A stretch of DNA of 64,000 nucleotides from Coprinopsis marcescibilis (lineage: Eukaryota; Basidiomycota; Agaricomycetes; Agaricales; Psathyrellaceae): NCBI GenBank assembly GCA_004369085.1, contig ML210213.1, positions 72,539 to 136,538 on the forward strand, in the 5' to 3' direction. The notes below the pieces were generated by a model. It saw only the letters and a list, made by a program, of their open reading frames with translations, ran no database searches and was not told where the DNA came from. How positions within the stretch are numbered: position 1 is the first letter of the stretch; every line of letters begins with the position of its first letter. Below are positions 58,087 to 64,000 of this stretch, piece after piece. Both the position numbers and the translations under genes were made by a program.

Positions 58087-61000
58087 CGAGTAAGGATTGC
58101 GGGAGATGGAGTTGGTACGGTTATGAGTAACATAGCTTACTTGTGATACGATATGATGAACAACTGAGTATGATTGATTCTTAGTACTTACTTATCAAGT
58201 TGAATCGCATACATGAAGACTCGCGAATGAACACTTCATAAAAGAGGTCGCATCCCAACTCCCACCAACTCCCACCATACGTTGTGCAAATTAGCACAGT
58301 AATGTAATGTGTATCCATCCCAACCCTCCCAAAATCCGCCGCCACAAGCCGCAATACATGTCAGTCAGTAACGCCATTAACTTTCCAGTTCCCCAGTTTT
58401 CCAAGTTTTCACACCACGCCACCCGAGATACCACTATGTAGTACAACATGATATGCACGGAACTCGAACGTCTCGAGCATTCCTGGAATACTACTATGCC
58501 ATGGAATACGGCTCAGGCCAGGACGTCAAGGCACAAGGCCCAATACACGACGATCAGAATATTCACGGGGTAGCAAGTAGTAGCTAACAATGAATAGAGT
58601 TACAAGGGGTAAGAACCATTCTTCCTGGCTATATGGACTAACCATCCGTCCTAATGAATGGAATAGTCTTGATTCGTTCAACATTCCAACATGCACGGAC
58701 GGTACTTTGGGGTCGGAGATCCAGGATCAGTACCGCACTCTGCCTCACGCCCACCACCACACGCCAAGCACCGGAACACCACATACATTCACCTGGTACC
58801 TAGTCCAGGGAAAAGGAAAGGAGTTGAAAGGAAAGGAAAGGGAAAGTGAAAGAAGAAGAAGAGACCGAGTCAAAAACACAGTTCTCTATCAGAGAAAAAG
58901 TGGAGGACTAAAACCGGTGTCCACACCCCACACCGCGTAATAGTATACTCTATCCCAGACGACGACAGCCTAATCGTGCAGGCTAAAGCGTTGGTCTAGT
59001 ATTAACAGTGAGATAGGCGCTTTAAATCTACTAACAGCGACGTGTACGACTAGTTTTCTTGGATTCTGGTAACTTGTGGTGGCTGTTTTCGATCGTGTTG
59101 GGTTGCTCAAGATGGTGTCGACCTTGAGGAACGGAACGCAGTGTCTATGGGCTGGGAGACTAGGACTAAGGGTTGACTGTTGCTCTGGACCCTCACTGGC
59201 GTAACCTACTTATTAATACCTACCCCCGATCCCAGGAAACTGAAGTAGGCGCATTAACAGAAGGCAGTTCTTAATTATGTGTCAATAATCGAGCATGTAT
59301 CATCTTCATCTGTAACACAAGCTGCAACACGATCGCGCGGGTTCGAATCCCAGCTCAAGCAACTTTGTCGCATGTGCGGCGCTTATGCGTCGAGTGATAT
59401 ACCAGTGCCACCGCCCTCTGAAGCATACAGAAGGGGACCCATTTTGAAAGCTCTGTTGAATCCGATAAAGGTTACACTGTGCTGAACTTGCTCGGATGTC
59501 CCACCAATAAGTACTAAGTACCGCCCCAAAAAAATGATAACTTCCCAAGTTATTCTTAATGAATTAACCATCAAGGTTCATCACCAGTGAAGACTCGTGC
59601 CTACTACGTCCTGATAGTCCTCAAACTTGCGTACAAGATTAAGATTCCACATGTCACTTGATCCATGTCCTACAGTCGTTCACGACTTGGCCACCCGAGG
59701 ACGAGGAGGCGGTGGTGCACAGAGCCGAAGGCGATACGCGCATGGGAGATTGGAAATGGGACGTTATATGCGAAGTCTTGGAGGCTCTTGTGATGGAATG
59801 AAGTCTGGAGGTGGATTTTATGGTTACTGGAGTAGATATGGCGAAGAGTCGGCGTTAGTGGCGTCACGCAGAGGTCTGGACTCTAGGTGTAGCTTTGTTG
59901 CACAGGTATTCACTTTCTGGTTGGATGGATTAATTGTCCGGGCTTGTGGTATCATGATCATGTACAAGTTATTTGAACTTGAAGAAGGAAGTTTGAAAAC
60001 ATAAGCTCGACTTTTGGTGTACATGAATGGTCTGCATTCTGAACTTTGACAGCATAAAATACTACTATACATAAGTATAAGTTACACCCAAGCCTGTGGT
60101 ATGGTTACTCGATTAATTATAATCGTATCCAAGGCCTAATCAGTAGATCTTAAACGTAGCTCATCCTTAAGGAGTGACGGAGATGAAGCATGATATTAAT
60201 TACTGCAAGTTTACTGAACGAAAACTCCCGTTCAAAGTTCCATCCTCGCCTGTGCAGAGGCCGACACGATTGCCAGGCGTACACGTGCAGCGAAACATTA
60301 TTCTTTCTTAACTTTGGGGAGGAAACTGATGCATCGGTTTAACCTTCCAATTCCGTTCTATGGGCAGGGTTGTCGACCGTGTACATACATCTTCTTGCCG
60401 ATCAACATGTGTTGGTGTCAAGTACACGTTATCCCTTATTTTTCGTCGTGTGTGATGAAGAGTTGGAGCACGTAACAGAACATTTTTCTCTTCAACTTCA
60501 ACTTCAAGTCGTTAAATAGGTAGTCAACAAGGCCAGTCGGACCGTGTCTCCTCTTATGATACCTCATAATCGGATTCCATCCCTTCTCACCCCCTTGGCG
60601 AACCTTGAGCATCGTAAATAGAACATTCATACGAAAAGCTATCCCTTCAAACTATACACCTCTCCGTCCTAGTCACCTCGGAGAAACAAGCCCCTGAGAG
60701 TGATCGCTCGTGCTGACGTCATTCAACACCTTTGCGATCGATCTTGCGCGGTATCTCTGATGCAGCTTTGACTCTCACCACCGTGTCATGGCCTCCACCA
60801 GCTTGCTTTCACAGTCCCTGCACCCGCTCAACCCGCTCGATGTCCTGGAATGCGACCTCAGATGCAGACTTATGGCTTTTCGAGGGATGGGGCGGGTAGG
60901 AAAGGGGGCGAAATTTTGGAATGGGTGAGGGTTATCCTTGTGCAGGATACGATCGTAGCTGCTGACTTTTTGCAGCATTTTTTTACTTCGCCTCGCCTTC

Positions 61001-61589
61001 TCCACCTGCCTGATTTACGAAAGAACCTTCCCCAAGGAATCGATGTACGTGGTCGGACACACGTACATCGCAGGCCAGACCCTTGTTCCAACACCTCGGA
61101 GCCTGGAACTCGTACTCTTTTGTCCTCTCCTCGTACCCTTCTCCCACCACGTTGCACAATACGACCGGGACCCAACACCGGTCTTATTCAGGCGCGGTTT
61201 ACTCCACCGATCCACCCTTGATACAACGCAAAGGCCACTCGATTGTTGAACTCAATGCAAGGACCGTCGGCATCGATCGGCCGGCCGGGGACAATTCCCA
61301 TGCCGGAACAGAGATTAATGGCTCCCCACAGCTATTCCCGCCAGCGTTTTTTTTGGGACGAGATAATAACAAGATTTTGGGGCAGAGCGTTCTTACAACT
61401 CGACCTCCATCATCCTCCCTTTCGCCTCTATCTGCGAGACCTGCCACTCGACACGACTACCAACGACGCGCCCTTTCTTTGTCGTTCTTTCGTTTAAACT
61501 ATCGCTACACTCACCTTGGACTGGTTATTCAAGGGATACCACTATTCTAGCATATCCATCGGCCCATTCTACACGTCGACCTTGCAACA
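58087..61589. other. 3.5-kb gene-poor spacer
   Basis: A purine-rich tract (GGAAAGG/GAAAG words) lies at about 58810-58875 inside a 116-codon frame that is probably spurious. A tRNA B-box-like word occurs near 59338. The frame at 59651-60004 (+) has no known motif. The last few hundred bases are the BTB gene promoter side. No gene is supported. Confidence 0.35.
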
Positions 61590-62709
61590 ATGACTGGACT
61601 CTCAACTCTACCCGTGGCATCCACCTCGACCGTCCAGCCGGCGTCGACCATGCACTCTGAACCCCAGCTCATCCGTGTCGAAGAACTCTGGTTCGATGAT
61701 GGAAACCTAATTCTCCAAGCAGAGAACTGCCTATTCCGTATCTACCGGGGGCTGTTGTCCGCACGCTCCTCAGTTTTCCGCGACATGTTCGGCTTTCCTC
61801 CCCCAGCAGAAGGGAACCAAATGATGGAAGGCTGCCCAATCGTACAGGTCTACGATACAGCAACGGACATGACCCATTTCCTTCGAGCGGTCCTTGATTC
61901 CGAGTGAGTATAACCTTTCCCCGTGACTGTCCCCCAAGCTCACACCATCCTCGTTTGGGCTTCCCCCCAATGCTCCAAGATTCTTCGAACCGCCGCCGTC
62001 CAAGACGACACTGGGCGTTGTTGCTAGTGTCCTCCGCATGAGCACCAAATACGACGTCCGATATCTCCGACTCAGGGCTATGGATCACCTGCTCTCCACC
62101 TACCCCGCCCAGCTCTCTGATTGGAAGAACCGCGACCGGACTCGCACCATCCCGTCCATCGAGAACACGCCCTTCGCCGCCCTCACCCTCGCACGGGAGT
62201 TTGACATGCCCTGGCTGGTCCCGAGCATTGTGTACTGCATCAGCAGCCACGACCTCTCCAAAACCCTCGACGGCGCCGAATGGGACGGGCGGAACCTCGA
62301 GCTGACATGGGCAGACAAGAAGATGTGCGTCATTGCACGCAACAAGATTCTACTCAAGCAAAACGCGCGCGCGCTCGCGATTGTGCGCAATGCGCGGCCG
62401 GTTGCGATCGCTATTAATGGTACGAACCCCACTTCGGTGCCTGAGGACCAAAAGTGCAAGGGGGTGGGGAATGCGTGCCATGAGACGCGGATGCGGTGCG
62501 CGGATATACTCACGCGGTGGGGTACGGCGGGGTTTGTGGATTTTTATGAGGAGCAGCAGGATGCGTTTGTGGCGTGTTTTTGTGATGTGTGTTTGGAGAC
62601 GTTTAGGGTTGGGCAGGAGGCTGCTGTGCGGGATTTGTGGGGTGAGTTGCCCAAGTTGATGGATCTGCCGGATTGGGAAGAGTTGGAGCGGTTGAGGGGG
62701 TTGGCGTAA
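61590..62709 (+). CDS. BTB/POZ-domain protein
   Basis: Two exons, 61590-61903 and 61980-62709, joined at GA/A; about 347 residues. The BTB core is near residues 35-110: LWFDDGNLILQAENCLFRIYRGLLSARSSVFRDMF, cut by turns, then VQVYDTATDMTHFLRAVLD. The C-terminal part has KYDVRYLRLRAMDHLL and ALTLAREFDMPWLVPSIVYC, typical of the large Agaricomycete BTB family. A Cys/His-containing segment (CKGVGNACHETRMRC, CFCDVC) may bind metal. BTB proteins often act as Cullin-3 adaptors, but no MATH or Kelch partner domain is present, so the role is inferred. The ATG at 61590 follows a CT-rich leader. Confidence 0.88.
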
Positions 62710-63270
62710 GGTTGTTTTGGGGTGGTTTTTCCGTTCTGGATGTCTTGGGGATGTCTTGTGGATGTCTGCGTTGGTGGATCTGTGGATACTACATACTAGA
62801 AATGGTCCGTTTTTTGATTCATTCTCGTTTCCTATTTCGTTTCTGCCATCGTTTCATTTCTACATTTAATCCTTTAGCTTTACCCATATACTTACGCCGC
62901 GATGATGCGCCAGTGCATACATACATGATTAGATCTATGAATAGAGATAGATACATTAACTTGTTGTTGGTGGTTGGAATTGTTGTGTGTATTAATTATT
63001 CTGTATTGGTGGATCGTTGCGTTCGCCTGTGTTGTATGTATACTTTATGTATTCTATGCGTGTCCTATAGAGCAGAGTGGTCTCTTCTAAAAGTAATATA
63101 TCTATTGTGATTGACATGGTGGTGGTGAGACATGAACCGTCCCTAGCCCTGCTTCTAGGTTTGTTCGACTTTTCTGTCGGATGTGTGGGTGGAAGTTGGT
63201 GGTAAGATTACGGTGTTGGACGTTGAGGGGTGCAGGGGTACGGAATTCGTTCCGGGGTTGTTTAGGCCGT
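62710..63270. other. 3' flank of the BTB gene
   Basis: An AT-rich stretch without a credible gene. A 145-codon frame on the + strand overlaps the BTB end and is hydrophobic by AT-rich composition only. Confidence 0.35.
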
Positions 63271-63537
63271 GCTATGTATATCCAGATCATGGTTCATGAT
63301 TCATGGTGATAATAATTTATGCTTTGAACTTTGCCATCCCATCTCCCGGAGCCTTCCCGTTGGTAACTCGGGTATCACGATGGATGTGGATGGTCGGTCC
63401 GAGGCCCAAGCGCTATGTATATCCAGTTCATGATTCATGGTAGTAGGTGATGTTATGCTTTGAACTTTGCCATTTCCGGAGCCTTCCTGTTGGTAACTCG
63501 GGTATCGCGACGGATGTGGATGGTCGGTCCGAGGCCC
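63271..63537. repeat. Tandem direct duplication, two copies of about 0.13 kb
   Basis: Copies 63271-63407 and 63412-63537 share GCTATGTATATCCAG, ATGCTTTGAACTTTGCCAT and a block ending GGTCGGTCCGAGGCCC. They differ by small indels near the middle. No coding content is apparent. Confidence 0.9.
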
Positions 63538-63669
63538 TGTGGTTGGGTCTGGGTCTTGGGCGTCGATAAACTTGAAGGCTGATGGTGGAGTCGACTGTTC
63601 TGGTTCATCGTCCGTTGGGGGGTTGTGATTGTGGTGGGGACCACGAGGCTGGAGGTCACTTATGTAAAA

Positions 63670-63700
63670 TATAAATATAGATATAGATATAGATATAGAT
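63670..63700. repeat. TAGATA microsatellite
   Basis: Four to five units of ATAGAT in a row, imperfect at the ends. It lies in the right-edge spacer. Confidence 0.85.
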
Positions 63701-64000
63701 TCGCGGATGGAACTTGAAGTTTAGAACTGAGATGATCTACGATTTGGCTTGAGTTGGTACCGTACCGTATGTACGGATGAGAGGCGTTGAGGCGGGTAAG
63801 GCTTCCGACTTGAGGTGTGAGTTCGCCCTGTTCCACTGCGCCATGCCGTTACTCCGACTCACACATCTTAAAAATTGTGTAAAGGATGATAGTGGATATT
63901 TATCATTAATTCCAGAACGAATAAGAATAAGTAAACTGTAGACTTCAATAATTCGGATTTCAATTGGCTGTCGGTTGTTCAAAGTCTAGTAATGGGGCAC

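Noticed and set aside
58590..58940. 116-codon frame ending in a Lys/Arg/Glu-rich stretch
   Set aside because: The charged tail is just a translated purine-rich microsatellite; no other evidence.
59330..59360. B-box-like word GGTTCGAATCC
   Set aside because: Only three of five T-stem pairs form, and no acceptor stem or D-arm can be drawn upstream.
61083..61550. 155-codon frame before the BTB gene
   Set aside because: It lies in the promoter/leader region and has no domain; the BTB gene has its own ATG and signature.
63790..63860. A-box-like TGGCGCAGTGG on the minus strand
   Set aside because: No B-box at the right distance and no acceptor partner; chance match.

Overview
The window looks like a filamentous basidiomycete fungus, most likely an Agaricomycete. 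Almost every convincing gene has several short introns (about 50-76 nt, GT..AG, reading frame restored across each junction). The gene content is typical of that group: a borosin-type peptide N-methyltransferase, an AAA+ ATPase of the fungal DUF7025 kind, MATH, BTB and F-box proteins, a P450, and TPR/NLR-like and TPR-CHAT proteins. There are no bacterial operons, ribosome binding sites, CRISPR arrays or phage genes. The species cannot be named from this sequence. Coordinates below come from hand-splicing, so single exon borders may be off.

Layout. 1-2475 (-) holds the C-terminal part of an NLR-like protein with TPR repeats, running off the left edge. 3131-3998 (+) is a small orphan gene with a mitochondrial-looking N-terminus. 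4297-5788 (+) is a six-exon plant-type asparaginase/isoaspartyl peptidase. 6903-8264 (+) encodes a borosin precursor: an alpha-N-methyltransferase related to omphalotin OphMA, with its own hydrophobic core peptide at the C-terminus. It is followed by a METTL21-like lysine methyltransferase (8595-9731) and a disturbed, repeat-bearing region (9780-11290). 11405-17460 (-) is a complete GCN2 eIF2alpha kinase. 19275-21874 (+) is an AAA+ ATPase, followed by a near-perfect hairpin and a tandem pair of dienelactone hydrolases (22403-24989, +). 25099-26606 (-) is a MATH-domain protein fused to an unrecognised C-terminal domain. 27199-28754 (+) is a DUF6698-like protein.

29135-35815 carries three minus-strand genes in a row: a multipass membrane protein, a Gre2/cinnamoyl-CoA-reductase-like SDR and a cytochrome P450. 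They could be a small metabolic cluster. 35.9-38.4 kb is gene-poor. A TPR-CHAT protease-like gene (40213-44390, -) is flanked by two copies of a duplicated small secreted-protein gene. The left copy (38487-38918) is intact; the right copy (45492-45852) has a stop and a frameshift in its signal peptide. A 48-bp perfect palindrome lies at 47111-47207.

48071-49167 (+) is a single-pass membrane protein, 49406-50645 (-) a multipass membrane protein, 53017-56161 (-) a large F-box protein with an Asn-rich tract, and 61590-62709 (+) a BTB protein. The long spacers between them hold a MITE-like element (57858-58086), purine tracts, a TAGATA microsatellite and a 0.13-kb direct duplication near the right edge.

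Functionally the window mixes housekeeping stress signalling (GCN2), protein and peptide modification (borosin, lysine methyltransferase, isoaspartyl peptidase), possible secondary metabolism (borosin; P450/SDR) and the repeat-rich recognition or regulated-proteolysis proteins (NLR-like, TPR-CHAT, MATH, BTB, F-box) that expand in mushroom-forming fungi.
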